Below, piece after piece: positions 1 to 14,200 of a stretch of 64,000 nucleotides of DNA. Source of the DNA: Tubiluchus corallicola (taxonomy: Eukaryota; Priapulida; Priapulimorpha; Priapulimorphida; Tubiluchidae); the NCBI GenBank assembly GCA_030141605.1, contig JAQGDQ010000095.1, positions 186,001 through 250,000 of the forward strand, read 5' to 3'. The notes below the pieces were generated by a model that made no database searches, was not told where the DNA came from, and saw nothing but the letters and a program-made list of their open reading frames with translations. Position 1 is the stretch's first letter; every line of letters starts with the position of its first letter. The position numbers were made by a program, and so were the translations under genes.

Positions 1-516
1 AATAGATGTTATCTCTATAACATGCATAAGATTGGTCTCTGATGTCATAATGGCAGATTGGCGGCTTTCTCTTTTCTGCCCAGCCCAGTGGTCAGCTAGT
101 GTTTATTATGTAAGAAACTCCGAAAGCTGGCTCTTAATGAATTTTTAATAATCGGCTGCTGGTATCCATATTTCGGTCTAGTCTTTCCAATGGGGTTCTA
201 AGCCTAGTCAGTCTTATTCACCTTAGAGTACATAATTACAATGTTGATTTATGAATATAACGGAAACACAAGAGCATGACTATACTGACAAAGTGACTAA
301 GGTCTTGAAATTTCCCAAAAAATTAATAAACGGAACAATTTTAGACCATGTTTGAAAGTGTGCAGGCTCAATTTTTATCAGAACTAGTCTGTTATCTGTG
401 ATTTGTTCATTACTTTAATTAACATTTCATTCATGAGGTAAAGGGTGGGATATACTACTTAGTGTACAGCAGGGGATGCTTGAAATCTTTAATTGAATAC
501 TTGTCTTTATTTTCAG
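1..516 (+). other. Intron of the PTK7-like gene (3' part)
   Basis: This stretch precedes the first readable exon, which begins after the acceptor tttcag at 511-516. I see no Ig-domain coding segment or signal peptide here. The exon that follows needs one base from an upstream exon, so the start of the gene lies left of the window. Confidence 0.6.
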
Positions 517-3500
517 GGATATCAAAAAATGTAGATGTTGAACTTAAAAATCCGCGCAGCAGAAATGACATCTCCAGAGGAAGTGACCTAACTCTTAGAT
601 GTCTAGTTAGAGGAAATCCGGAACCCAACATTGCATGGTATAAGAACAGCATTCGTCTGTTTGGAGGAGAAAGGATAAACATAAGGTCCAGCAGACTAAC
701 ATTATCCAATGTCCGGGCAAAAGATAATGGGATATACCACTGCACAGCATCCAACAAAGCTGGTTCTCTGGACAGTATAAACAATTTTGCTCTTACAGTT
801 CCAGGTAAATGAATCTTTTGGTGACTGTGAGATTGTTCCCAGTTATATCATCATTTTCTAAACTAGCGAACAGTTATTTTAACATTGTGGCTGAAATTAT
901 TTTATGCATTAGACTTGTTTGTGATTTTACTCTGCAAAACAATGCCTATAAATAGTACCTTTATAAATTTCTTTGGTGGTGTTTTCATTGAGTTTTTTTT
1001 ACTTTCCATGATTAGAAATGACACTTGTTCTAGTTCAACCACATATTTGTGATAATACACAGCATTAGTTCGTCAAAGCTTATTCTATCATTTAATGAAA
1101 AAGTGAACTACTAAATTTGATCTTGTAGGCGATGGCGTTCCATTGATTAAAGTTCTACCTCAAGATGTGACCGTGAGAAAAGGTGATTCAACAACGATCA
1201 ACTGTCTTTATCAGAATGCTTTGCTGACTGAATGGTACATGAGAGACGAAGGACCACTGAAAAATACCTCCAGGTATATACATAATTTATGCATCAAGAT
1301 TTTAAACTAGTTTCTAATTATACATTTGCGAAATTCAGCGTACTTCTGTAATCTTGTTTGATGTCTGTCAACATTGTAATAATACAGTGATAAATCAATC
1401 ATGTTTCATACCTGGCTTTTCACTAAGTCGCTGTTCAACATTCCATTTTAGTTATACCTGATACTTAATATAATACGTTTTCAGACATGTTTTAAAAAAA
1501 TATGAATTCTAATTTTGAGTTGATTGACCTATTTTTGAGAAATAACTGAATCTTGAAAATTCAGTAATGTTGTTGTATTAATGAACAAGCCATTTCATGT
1601 GTTACAGTTTTTCTCAGCCTTAGTTTTGCTAGTATGTTGTAGTGTAGTCTAAGTCTACTTTTTACTCAACTTTTAGTGTTTCAGTCATAGGCTTACATAA
1701 TATTATTAGAAATCCTGTGCAAAAACTAAACTGGACACATTGTAATAGATAATTAGAGCATTTATGTAGATTTGGAAATTTCAGGTTTCTTCAAAAATAT
1801 AAAAATGATATCAGGTCAGGCCCCATAAATATAAACTTGAGGTAGGCTGATTCCCATTTTTAATAGCATTTCTGCGCCAAGAACATTACCTAAACAAAGC
1901 ATCCAGTAACAACTTCTAATTGCATTGTCAGTGTAAGTTAATTATTTTGCATTTGTTTTAGGATGTATATCTACAAAAATGGATCACTTCATTTTTCTCG
2001 GGTGAAAAATGCAGATGAAGGAATTTATAAATGTGTTGCATTAGGAACAGGAAGTGGACAAGAACAGACTTACCAGGCAGAAATAAAAATAGCTGGTAAT
2101 AATACAATGAAATTATTTGTTAATTGAAATTAGCTGAAATTGTTTTAGGTTGTCCTGAAGCTTACTCATATTACCTGTTTTTAATACAGTATAGCTACAC
2201 ATGTTTAGAGCTAGATATATCTATTTATTACATTTGAATAAAAAGAAGTTATGAACGGGACCATTTGTAGGATTTAAGGTCTATGTTAGACAAACCCAAA
2301 ATGTCTTAACTGAGATCATGTGGGTCAAGTATCAGACCAGTGGGTTAAAGTTAAGGCTGCCAAACTAATAGAAACTTTCAAATTCGATTGGAATCAATTT
2401 CCTAATTGAATGGAATATATTCATTTGAAATTAGAAACGAAGAAAAGCTTGCGTTGATTTAAAACAAGAATCAGTAAAAAAAGTATTTATGATCTGATTA
2501 ATAAATTGTTAATAAGGACTAGTAATTTGTTACTAACTGGTTTAGGTAAAGCCATTTTCTACTAGCCAAATTTCAAGTAACAGCAGTATTTTTATGGTTT
2601 GAAAACTAATGTAAAGTTTAAATTTAGGCCTGCTGTTAGCTATCTAGCTGTTTAGCTTGCTATTAGAATACATTGCACTACTACTTGCACATTTTTGTCT
2701 TATTCGAATTCTATCTTAATTCGAGTGTATTTTTTCAACGATACTTTAGCTTTTAAACAAGCTCAAGATATTGTGACTACCAGATAAGCATAAGCTTGTT
2801 TTGCCTTAATGCATCAAATTTAGGCATTGTTGTTCGAGACCCATAGTCTGACGCATAATTATTATGTGATTTACGATGTTATGACCATTACAGGGCAGCA
2901 GTTTACAAATTTTTTGAATTTGAATACATAGTCATATCATATCGAAGATTTTTAGTGAAATCTGAACCAAATATTCGATTTTCAGATAGATTCGACTGGT
3001 GTCTGCCAACCTTAATTAATGCATAATTTCAGAAAACAAAAACAGAAGAGGATTTGTGGGTTTCCAATATGATTCAAATACTGACAATATTTTTTTCCGC
3101 AGTACACTAGCCTAAACACATTACCTCAAATATAAAACTTTGAGTCATTAATAATTTTATAGCTCTTATAACAAATATGTCTTGCATTTAAATACAGTAT
3201 TTGTTCTTGTGGCATGTCATCGTTATTTATTAAGAACTATTTTATGGTTACAATTAATTGTTTATATCATTTCTATTATGTATTATATATTCATTTAATT
3301 TTGTTTTGTAGAAATCAGAGATTTGACTGAACAATCATTTGAACCTGTGATAATGCCAAACAAAGTAACTGTAATTCCAGTCAATACCAAATTCGAACTG
3401 ACTTGCCTTAATCCGGGAGGCTTTCCTGAACCTGCACTCATGTAAGCTCAAAGTTAGTCATTATGCATCACAAGTAAATCAATACTAGGCCTTGAAGCTT

Positions 3501-3697
3501 ACAATGTAGTTTGGAAATTAAGCGTAAGTTGATAAAGCTATATTGTTTATATATTTATGAAACTGAACAATTCTTTGGCCTACATTTGCCTTTAGTAGTG
3601 TAAGTTTTTATTAACTAACACTGATTGATCATCTCTGTAAAGTTTTTATCAGTGATTATCAATGTATTTTAATGGCAAATAAAGATTATATATATAT

Positions 3698-3735
<38 letters not shown>

Positions 3736-6700
3736 TATATGCATGAGTACATGCTGTTTATCTAGAACACTGACAACCTTAATAGTACAATAAATTTACT
3801 TGATCGGTTTTAATAAATTTATTGTACTATTAAGGTTGTCACAGTGTTCTAGATAAACAGCATGTACTCATGCATATAATGTACCTAACTGGAGAGTGGT
3901 GATAGTGATTAATCATGCTAATATACCACAGACTCTTGATTTTGTAATTGTTTCAGCTGGATAAACCCTGCAGGACAGAAAGTCAGCACATTGTCAAGAA
4001 TACGTGTCGATCAAGAAAATAAACTAATCATTGACAATGCAAGAGACGCAGATTCTGGCAATTACAGTTGTGTAGCAAGTAACCTAGCAGGAGAAACAGA
4101 ATATAATTTATGGCTTTTCGTATCAGGTAAAGTATGAATTTTCCTGTTGCTGTTTCCATTATTTCATTTGAATCAGAATCATTTTATTTCGCATGCATGG
4201 ACAATATTAGTATTACATTAAGATACAACAAAGGAACGCCAACTGCGAGGGCAACATACGACCATACAGTCCTGTACATGGTGCCCTTATTCTAGTATTA
4301 TACTTTGTAGTATACTGTAGTTGTACAGTGTACCGAAATAATTACTCTAATATAGTATAAAAATTTAATGAAGCAGTGCAGAAATCGTAAGAATTTTTTA
4401 ATACTTAGAATAGTAATAAGCTATTATTACTATGAAATAGTGGCCAAATACATGCTTGTTAAATCTGTATAATATATTTTTGTTTTCATTTAGAAAGAGT
4501 TGGACCTTCTGGTTTAGTATTTATTCATTTAGTGATAGTTGCTGTTGGTGATTCTTGCCAAGGTGCTTTTTTTAGGTGCATGCCCCCATTTCCGGCAGAA
4601 AAATACCTAAATTTGCACCTTGCCACCCTGCCTAAGCTGCACCAACGTTCATAGTTCAGTACGAGTTACTTTAGTAGGTGACAAATAATTACAGATTCTA
4701 ATGTGAGCTTTATAAATTTCTGTGTAGCAGTATATTGTGCAAACTTTTTTGTTGCGCGACATTTAATGACAAAGATACACATTTAAGCTGATCCACATCT
4801 GTAATAAAAGTACCAATCAATGTACATTAGGTAAAGCAATACATGTATTTAATTGCTTATAATATGGAATATTTCACGTTACAGTGCCCCCACGGATTAT
4901 TCGCAATCCTGTGTCACTGAGCATAAAAGAGGGTGAATCAGTGAGTTTTGATTGTGGCTACAGTGGAAGTCCAAAACCCGTAACACGGATCCAGTGGACA
5001 CATGATGGAATATTGATAAATATGGTATGACTGCAATGCACAAAATTCTTTACATGCAGCTGTTAGCCTGCAAAGGAACATCTCCTGATCTGCCAAATCT
5101 TATGCATTAATCGTGTGTCACATTTTAAGCCTTCCACACGCGCACACGTACATCATATTTCAGTTTTCACGCATTCCCGCAACTTCACCTGCAAGTGCAA
5201 GTTTGCGTATTACCTGGCTTCCTTTGCCATCAGTACAACTGTCATAAGAATAAATTCCGTAAGTGGTAATTATGTTTACATAAGAAAACTTTTTTGGGGG
5301 TTTTTGCCTTTGCGTGGTGGTGGGGAGCCGAAGAATTGGAATTTTGTTTTTTGTGGGTGCTCGTAATTTAGAATAAGTTTATGTGACGGTAGTGTTTATC
5401 AATGATAATTCCGTTACAACAATCACATCACACTTAGTAATACTAATTTCAACAGTACAGTAGCATTAATGAGTTTCACGATAGAGGGTATAACAATTAT
5501 TGAAATTTAAGCACTTGTAATTGAGTTTTTTCATGTGTACAAGTTTACAAAAGACATAGTTATATATAAAGCATAGTGAATTATAATAACAACATAAGAA
5601 AGCTCAGTAGTACCTATAATTACCATATTTTTTATTTTTTTGCTTTGACTTTTTGATAAGTTGATTATAATACCCAAAAAGCAAAAAGTTCTGGTGCATA
5701 ATTTGTTCCTCTGGACCCCTCCCGGATTTTCTACATTTCACACTCATTTTTACACCAAATGATTTGCATGTCTACATTTGAACATTACAAAATTTATTGT
5801 TCAGCTGACACTTATGCATGAAGGCTGTATTTTTGCTGTATTAAATCACTAGGCTGTTGCAAAACTCAATACTTTCTTCAACTTGTCTCTTTTACTTGTG
5901 TACGGTTATTTTCATACTACGATTCTTACATAATTGCAGCAAGATCCTCGTTTAAAAGTCCAGGACAGTGGCACACTTACAATTGATAGTGTTCATATTT
6001 CTGATGCTGGAAAATATACTTGTACTGTTAACACTACAGGGTTTGATGCAGTAACATCATCTACTGGCATACTTGATGTTATAGGTATGAATTATTATAT
6101 ATAGTTATTGTTTAAAGACTTTACAATGCTTGAACTTTTTGGTGAAAATTCACTACATGGTGAAAATGGCAAAAACATAAAAAATGAAACATTTCTGTGA
6201 CAATTATACTGAATTACATTAAACAATGAATTTTTTAGCCTACAAATTTATTTGTAACTATTCATACACAAATTACAGACTTTCATTTACATAATTATGA
6301 AATCAAAAGTTCATGTGCATGGATTTCTGTTCTTGTTTTCATCTGTATGGAACTTCACGTGTTTTGATTGAATGTATTTGTTGAAGAAATCAACATAAAA
6401 TTTTAGACTATGATGCATTCCAGTACATTTGTCATACAAACTTTTTCATGATATCTTAATTTTCAAGTGTGCTAAATTTTAGTTTGTCATTTTCTTGAAA
6501 TATTACCATAATAAATTTTTGTAGTGTTTGTTCAATACACATTTGTAAATTTGCAAGAAGACGTATATAATATGTTTTGAAAATGTTAGTAAAATCTTTT
6601 TGCTTACTACCCAGCAACTAGGTTTGCTAAGCCTTGTGTTTGCTGCATAGCTGCTATTATTGTCATTATTTTTTAAACGGCATAAAACAATTTTTAGAAA

Positions 6701-9700
6701 CACTTAAATTCCGGCCTATCCCTGTGAACAAGAAACTGGAATTGGGCACCAATGGAAAGCTTCACTGCAAAGCGTATGGTTCACCTGCTCCTACAGTCAG
6801 ATGGATTAAGGTTTTTGCATAAATTTATTTGTTCACTCTCAACCGTTTCTCATTGAAGGCTAGTATTGAAATACAATGTTTAATGATATGTAGTGAAGGT
6901 TTTATCTATATACTTTATGCAACAATTTTATTAAATTTACTATTTCAGCATCAGCATTTAGATTATATAATGCTAAATCCATTTTGTAAATTCAGAGTGT
7001 ACTAAACAGCTGTTGAGAAACTAATTTGAAATAGGCTGTAGTTCTGTAGTTAACTATACAGCAAATTGTTAGAGGTAAATCTATCAATCGCTAAATAAGT
7101 GCATTTTTTAATTAGGTGTTGCTTTAGATTAAGAGTGTATTAATTCAGTCATTCCATCATTTTTAGGTAGGAAATGAATCGTCAAAATGGCCATCACACA
7201 TTAGTGATGCGGGAGGCACATTGGTTTTTAAGGAAGTGCAGCACCTCGATGCAGGCGAATATAAGTGCATAGCGACCAGTTCTCAAGGGACCATTGAAAA
7301 GATTATAACAGTTGATGTCATAAGTATATATCATTATATGCGTATCTCAGTGTGTGTAATCGTGTGTTATGAGACATTTTAATTAACCTGCACATTTTTA
7401 TTTCTTAATGCAGTCAGTGTGGTAGAGCTGAGTAACACCAATCAAGAACCTTATGCTAGCTAATATTATTGTGATATTCGTGCAGATATTTTGCATGAAT
7501 TTTAAATTTTTTATGTAGAATATTTAACACTAACATGGTATTTACTTTTAGTTGCACCGCGATTCAAAGTCAAGCCTTCCAACACTGTGGCATTTACGGG
7601 TCAAGCTGTGACCATGCACTGCGTAGCGGAAGGTGATCCAAAGCCATATATACAATGGGATAAAAATGCGAATGTTAGTGGTTTTGATTTGCAACGATTT
7701 GAGGTAAGCTGCAGTCAACTTTTTTCGTCCATTGTGTCAAAATTATGCCAACTATTCATCTGAAAACTGGAAAATATTTTTTGTTGTATTTGTCTTGAAG
7801 CTTCTTTTATTGTAGGTTGGTTCTGTGAGTTAGCTCCAACACTTGACTAATCACTTTGATCCATAATCCATTATCACTGCTGCATATGATTTGGTTCAAT
7901 TTAAAATTGAGAATATTTATACATATATTCTTTTTACAAGCAATGTAAATGTAAAAGTTGGATATGTGATGATACAGCAATATGAATTTAAGTCACAGTG
8001 AAATAATGTATACATATACATTTAATCACAAACATTGTCACATTATAAGTGATACTAGTCACTGTGAGGAGAAAATAGGAGCATCGTGATTTCGGATCCT
8101 CCTCCAATTATACTTCACACTTTTGCAAAACGTCTTACTCACTGCAAGTATTTGTTTGACTACTACTTCCTGCAATGGAATACTGTGAACATTTTTGGCA
8201 TAAAAACCACACTAAGATGTAAAAAAGCTGAACAAGAAAGATTTTGTTGTTACAACTAAATTACAGTTTCATTTTTCTTCCATTGTCGACTTTGAATTTG
8301 TAAAATGCAATTCTGTACAATTTGTTGACTATTCAAACATGTATTCTAATAAAGTCTAGTCATATGACATATAACTATAGCTAGATCACACATTATATCT
8401 GTGATTTTCAAACCATCTTCTGTGATTGATCATAAATTATATCCATGATTATGAAACTGGTAGTTCACCTTCGATTGTGAGATTATAAGATTTTTAAGAT
8501 TATAATCTGACGTTATATCAGTACAAGGTATAGCTGTATGGTGTGAGCTTAATGGAGAAGTGACTGATACCCTTATTTTTTGGGGTGTGTGCTCTGCTAA
8601 CCAGTAGCCCCATGGCTAATTAGTCATTTTTCCAACCTCATTTTTTAAAACTTGGTAAGTTTTATGACTTTTTTCTGAAGTTTCCATTTAATCGTGATTT
8701 TACAAAGTTTTCTTTGTTATCAAAAATTTTTATTTAACTTCCTTGAAAATACAAATATGTTGAAAAATCGCTAAGATATTTATAGTTCTACGTACACTGT
8801 GCAACAGCATGCAGACTTGTACAGAAGAGATTGCTGGCAGTGTTAATCACTGTGTAAGTTAAATGTTTTGCGTATATTTAAGTGACCTGCTAGATTGCAT
8901 AATGTCTGCCCAATTAACATGTATGAGAGACCCCAAATTGAGTATTATTGACTTTAATCTAATGTCGGCAGTTCTATTAGTTCTGATTTGGTGTCAACTG
9001 ACTTTTTGTGCTATGTACATTACTGGATGGACTGCCACTTAGTATTAATTAAGTGTTTATTATTTGCAATGTTTCTTAAGTGTTTTGTCTGTTGAAATTG
9101 TTTATTGTAAGTGTTGTTTACATTTTGTTTAAGGCAATAGTTGTAAGTAATTAGTGTCCCAGTCCATGTAGGTTTTTTAATGTAGATAAAAGTTTATAAT
9201 AAATACTTTTTCAGATACTGAGCAATGGTTCACTACATGTGAAGAAGGTACTCTTAAATGATGAAGGCAGATATGGTTGTACAGCTGGAAACAGTGGTGG
9301 CTTCAAACGGGAAGAAGTAATGTTGACAGTAAGAGGTAAATAATCAATCAGAGAATAATGCCAATACAAATATATATTAGCCAATGTATTTTCTGCAGGA
9401 CAGTTTAATGATCTCATATAATATTTACCTGGTGCTTATTTGTGTAACATTTATCCTCGAATTGCTTTTTCTTTGTTGGTGCTGCTTTGATGTTTTCAGC
9501 GATAATCTCATGACTCTCATTCTTGGTGGTATAGCTGCTATAGCTCAAATTGATGACTGATTGGTGATCAACTGATGTAGTTTCACGTAATACTTGTCAA
9601 GCTCGTGTGCTTTGGTTTTTTAGTCGAACAGAGGGACTTTGATTAACTCAGAATAGTTATACGGATCAAATTTTCAAATAGTAATGAAATTTTTTTATTT

Positions 9701-11200
9701 AGAACAAGCTGAAAGTGGTGTGATGACCAAAACAATTATAATAGCGGTGGGATGTGCAGCTGGCTACATGATCTTGGTCGTCGGGCTGATAATATGGTGC
9801 AAAATTCGACGTGCTAAACAACGCAAGCAAGTTAAAGCAGACGAAGGGGAGGTGGAGGGTATGATACCTAGTAAGCATGGTCTTTTACTCACCTGGTTAC
9901 TAACATTGTGGTGCACTAATGCTTAGGTTGTTGCTTACTAATATTATCAGTCTAACAAACATGACATAATAAGTTAATTGAACTGTTTTTTTATGGGCAA
10001 TCTTCCCTTAAATCATTGCAACAACTGTGTGCTTTTACAAATTTAAAGCATAACATTAAAAATGTGTAAAGCAATGGCTAAAGATTGTAGACTCTGTGTA
10101 TTTATTGTCATTTAGAAATTGCATATCATCCTGATTTAAATTTTTAGTTGTTGCTTTTCTAAGATGAAATTGCTAATACCTTTCTGGGTATTTTCTCTAG
10201 GTTGCTGTGCCAGCTTTGCCAACTCTGATTTTGTGATTTATTTCAAAATTATATGTTTTTATTAATAAAGGATAACATTTGTAATTTTTACATTAGTTTT
10301 TTCTATAGCAAACACCCTTTATTATGGAAATTAAACTGGAACGATAAAAATATAAAACCAATTTTGAAGTGAATATTTATTGCAATGCTCTATTTTTTAC
10401 CTTTAAATATTCTGATCAATATTTTGTTACTCTGAAACTGGAAAAATGGATAAAGCTGTAAGATTTTTATTTTTGTCTGTAGCTTTATTCTTATGTATGT
10501 ATTGATGTAAGTAGACTGAAGTGAATACAAGTCTGTTATAATGAATTGACCATAAGTCTGTTACTACGTTGTTGACTATTGTCATACCTGTTTGGTGACA
10601 ACATGGGCTTTGTGGCAACACAAACAAGTTTGATTTCTTCAGTTTGGTGGAAAACATAGTTAACTGTTGAAAAAAGTATAGAGAGCTGGAGTATGAACAC
10701 CTGAAAGCTTCGGATGCATACAAACTGTAATCAATGTCATGTCATGGTTTGAAAACGGCCTTTCAAGCTGTGCACTACTTACTAGTCATAGACAGACAAT
10801 AAAAAGGATCTTTTTCCGCATCTTTACCAGGATGCACTGACTAATGAACTTGGTCCATGTGCATCATCAGAAATTTTTTGTGATAACCATTTGTAAGGAG
10901 TCATTAACAGACAGTGAATGCAGAGATGCCAAGGTTTCGCAAAAAAGTGTGAGATTAATGGTGTAGCTTGCAGCCCCTTTTCCTGAAGTTCCACCTGGGG
11001 GTCTGGAGGATGACTAGCTCCGACCGCCAATGCATTTTCATGCATTTGAGGACGTTTACTAAGCTTTTAGGGACAATCATAAAGCAGACTTTTTACAGCT
11101 GGTCTGATAATTTCCAAGTATAGTTTTCAAATGTTATTACAAAATCCCCAAATTAACTCTAGATTATAAATATTAGAAATTATTTAGTTAATTATAACCT

Positions 11201-11244
<44 letters not shown>

Positions 11245-14200
11245 AAAACAGTTAAAAAACTACATCCAATCTTTTTTAATAATCCAGCTCAATTAAATGT
11301 TAAATTTTGTAGTACAAGGTCAAATGAATTTAAAATGCAGTACTGCAGAACAAACACAGCCAGACACCATTTAACATTCACAGGGCCTTTACTATGGAAT
11401 AAACTTTGCCTAGAACTAAAAAATGCTAAATCAGAACATACATTGAAACTCAAATTTAAGAAATCAATTCTTGAGTCATATGAGCCTAATTAGTCAATTT
11501 CTGCGATTGAAAATAACACATCTTTAAATTTTTTATATAGTTCAATATTTTAACACAATTTTCGTAACACTGCAAAAATGGGTAACTTGGTTTATATCAT
11601 TGAACCTGGCGCACTATCACCATTAGCATCAATTCATTATCATTGTCATCAACATTAATATTACCATCGTTGTCATCATTATCATCAACATCATTAACAT
11701 TGTCATTATCATTTTCTTGCATCTGTTTTCTTCGCTTCATTTAACATATTTTTTTTATTAGTTGTTAATATAATTTTAGTCTTATCCATGTTGAGCGTAG
11801 CTCATAAGTTAATTTCTTCTGCTGCACTCATAGCACTGTAATGCACTGTTAATTAGTAATTTTATAACATTTATTTTTATATGTGCTAAATGGATGAATA
11901 AATAAATCTAAATAAAAAAAAATCCTAATATCAACAAGCCAAAAAATTTGTAAGCTCTCAGTGAGTGAAGGCTACTTGTATTTGCAAAGTTTTGAACTAT
12001 TGACTCACATTGAAATCACTTCAGTAGTAATAAAGTTTCCTTGTATGATTAATTAGTCATTATTAGTTATAGGCTTGCATATCAAAGAAACTTTGTCAAT
12101 GTTAAATTTATGTCATCACTAATTGAGGATTTCTGTTCTTACTGTTATTATTATGCACAGAGCTCGGCAAACTCGAGGAAAAGTGACTGTTTTCTTTTTA
12201 TTTTAAATTCATGCACTTTCACTTATTCTGTCTACATTTTAAACGTGGTAGAAATAACTTGTTGGGCACTTGAATACGCTACTTCTAAAATTGACATATA
12301 TGCTATTATTACTGAGAAATTTATTTATAGGCACGTATGTGTGTGTGTCATAGGATTGTCACTTATCAAAAAATAGTAGCAAATAAATATCTTAAATGTG
12401 AAACTTTCTTTTGGTACTAGTAGACAACTGCGAAGCTAGTGGGAATAGGCGCATTGTAGTATCTTCAACTTTGTTCATCTTAAGGTGCCGCTTTATTGGC
12501 CGCGAAAATTTCTTGGCATACAATATACACTGTACACTTTCCAATGTGGGGCCTACTTACAACTGCATTTAAGTGAAATTTATTAGAAGCTAAAAAATAT
12601 TCTCTTCTATACTACCACTTGAATCTTGACTTTCTAAGTATTGACGCTAAATGCACTTTTTAAAATGTACTTATTATAGTTTTAATAAAGCAGAACCATG
12701 GAAAGAAATGAGTTGGCAAACTTGGCATATATGATTGCAATGTACTTTATATTGATAATTACTAATAAAGCAACTTGTTTTCTACATTTTCATATGTAAA
12801 CCTTGGATAATTTTATGCAGTTTGAAATGCATGGGTAATAAAAATGATTATTGTGGCACATGCATAATACTTAACATGTCTTTGAACATAATTTGTTTTT
12901 TTTATTTAGGAAATCAGCCAAATGGAGCAGTTCCATTTCCCGGTGGAATGGAATTGCAATCCCGTTCAGATGGTGTATTAAGTGATGCTACTAGTAGCCA
13001 CACATCCAAGAGTCGTGCAAGTTATGATAGGTTACAGTTTCCACGCCATGATTTAGCCACTATTGGTATGCTAGGTGAGTACTGCTGATTGATTGTTTTT
13101 TACTGCTTGCCTTTGGAGACTCCAAGCTTACTTGCATCGATCTCTCAATTTTTATTTGGTCACACAAACTGGAAGCTCAGGATTTGTACAAAAACATTCT
13201 TCTCCTGTGAACAAAGACTATTGCAACACCTCTTGCTTCATTGTTTAAATGTAATAGTAATTTGTAATAATTTCATTAGCATGTTTTACTACTGGATTTT
13301 CAGGAAAAGGGAATTATGGCGATGTCTTTCTAGCTCGGGCACGAGGCATACATGATAATGAAAAAGAAACTGTTGTTATGGTGAAATCATTGCTACATAA
13401 AGAAGAGCAAGCACAGTTGGAATTTCGGCGAGAATTGGACATGTATAGCAAGCTGTGCCATCCAAATGTTATCATGCTGCTGGGTATCTGTAGGGAAAGA
13501 GAACCAATGTTTATGATATTTGAGCATACTGATTGGGTAAGTTTTCAGAAAAAGCAAAAGAGACAAAAATTTTCTTGGATTAATTAGTATAATGGTAATC
13601 AACGTTGTGATTAATATTATATGTTTCACTATCGTGTCTCACTCTGCTCTTTTAATGTGGTTAGTGATTTTATACTTCTGTAATTCTCCTTGTGTCTGAT
13701 CTGCTGTGCTTCTCTGTTTTTTCTATGTGCTTATATCCCTTTTATATGTTAATAATATAAACAAAAAACTAAAAAAAAAAGATTAGTTCCATAGTTCTAA
13801 TTATTCCTTGTTATTCTTTTGTTTTTGTCATTTTTTTGTTCACCTGAAGAACTACAGCGGTAATTTGAAATGTTGAGCCCTTTCTTTTTCTTTCTTCATT
13901 AATTATGTGATTTTTCTGCATTATTCATTCGTGCAATACAAATCTCAAAGCCTCTTTATTACATTGTTTTCTACTTGTCTATTTGTGAGTCGGGTGCACT
14001 AAATCTGTTAATATCAGCACTTTTTTACTAATATTTAATTTGCACAATGCCAAGATACAAACTATAGTTGCATAGTGTGAACATCAAATAATAGGTGAAG
14101 ATTGAAGATATTAAAATGCTGTCAAACTGCTTTTCTATAAAAAGTATGCAGGTATTGTATTCTGCTTTTAAAAGTTAGCTAACATTACTACTGTATCATC

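Larger units (their letters stand above)
9871..12909 (+). other. Large PTK7 intron with repeat content
   Basis: Intron of about 3 kb separating the membrane-helix exon from the juxtamembrane exon. It holds a LINE 3' end (11239-11915), an (AT)n tract near 11203-11236, and a GC-richer stretch at about 10740-11050 that may be another repeat but which I cannot name. Confidence 0.6.

Noticed and set aside
10740-11050. GC-richer block with a 73-codon minus-strand frame (HPPDPQVELQEKG).
   Set aside because: Possibly a repeat, but no tail, inverted ends or known protein could be identified.
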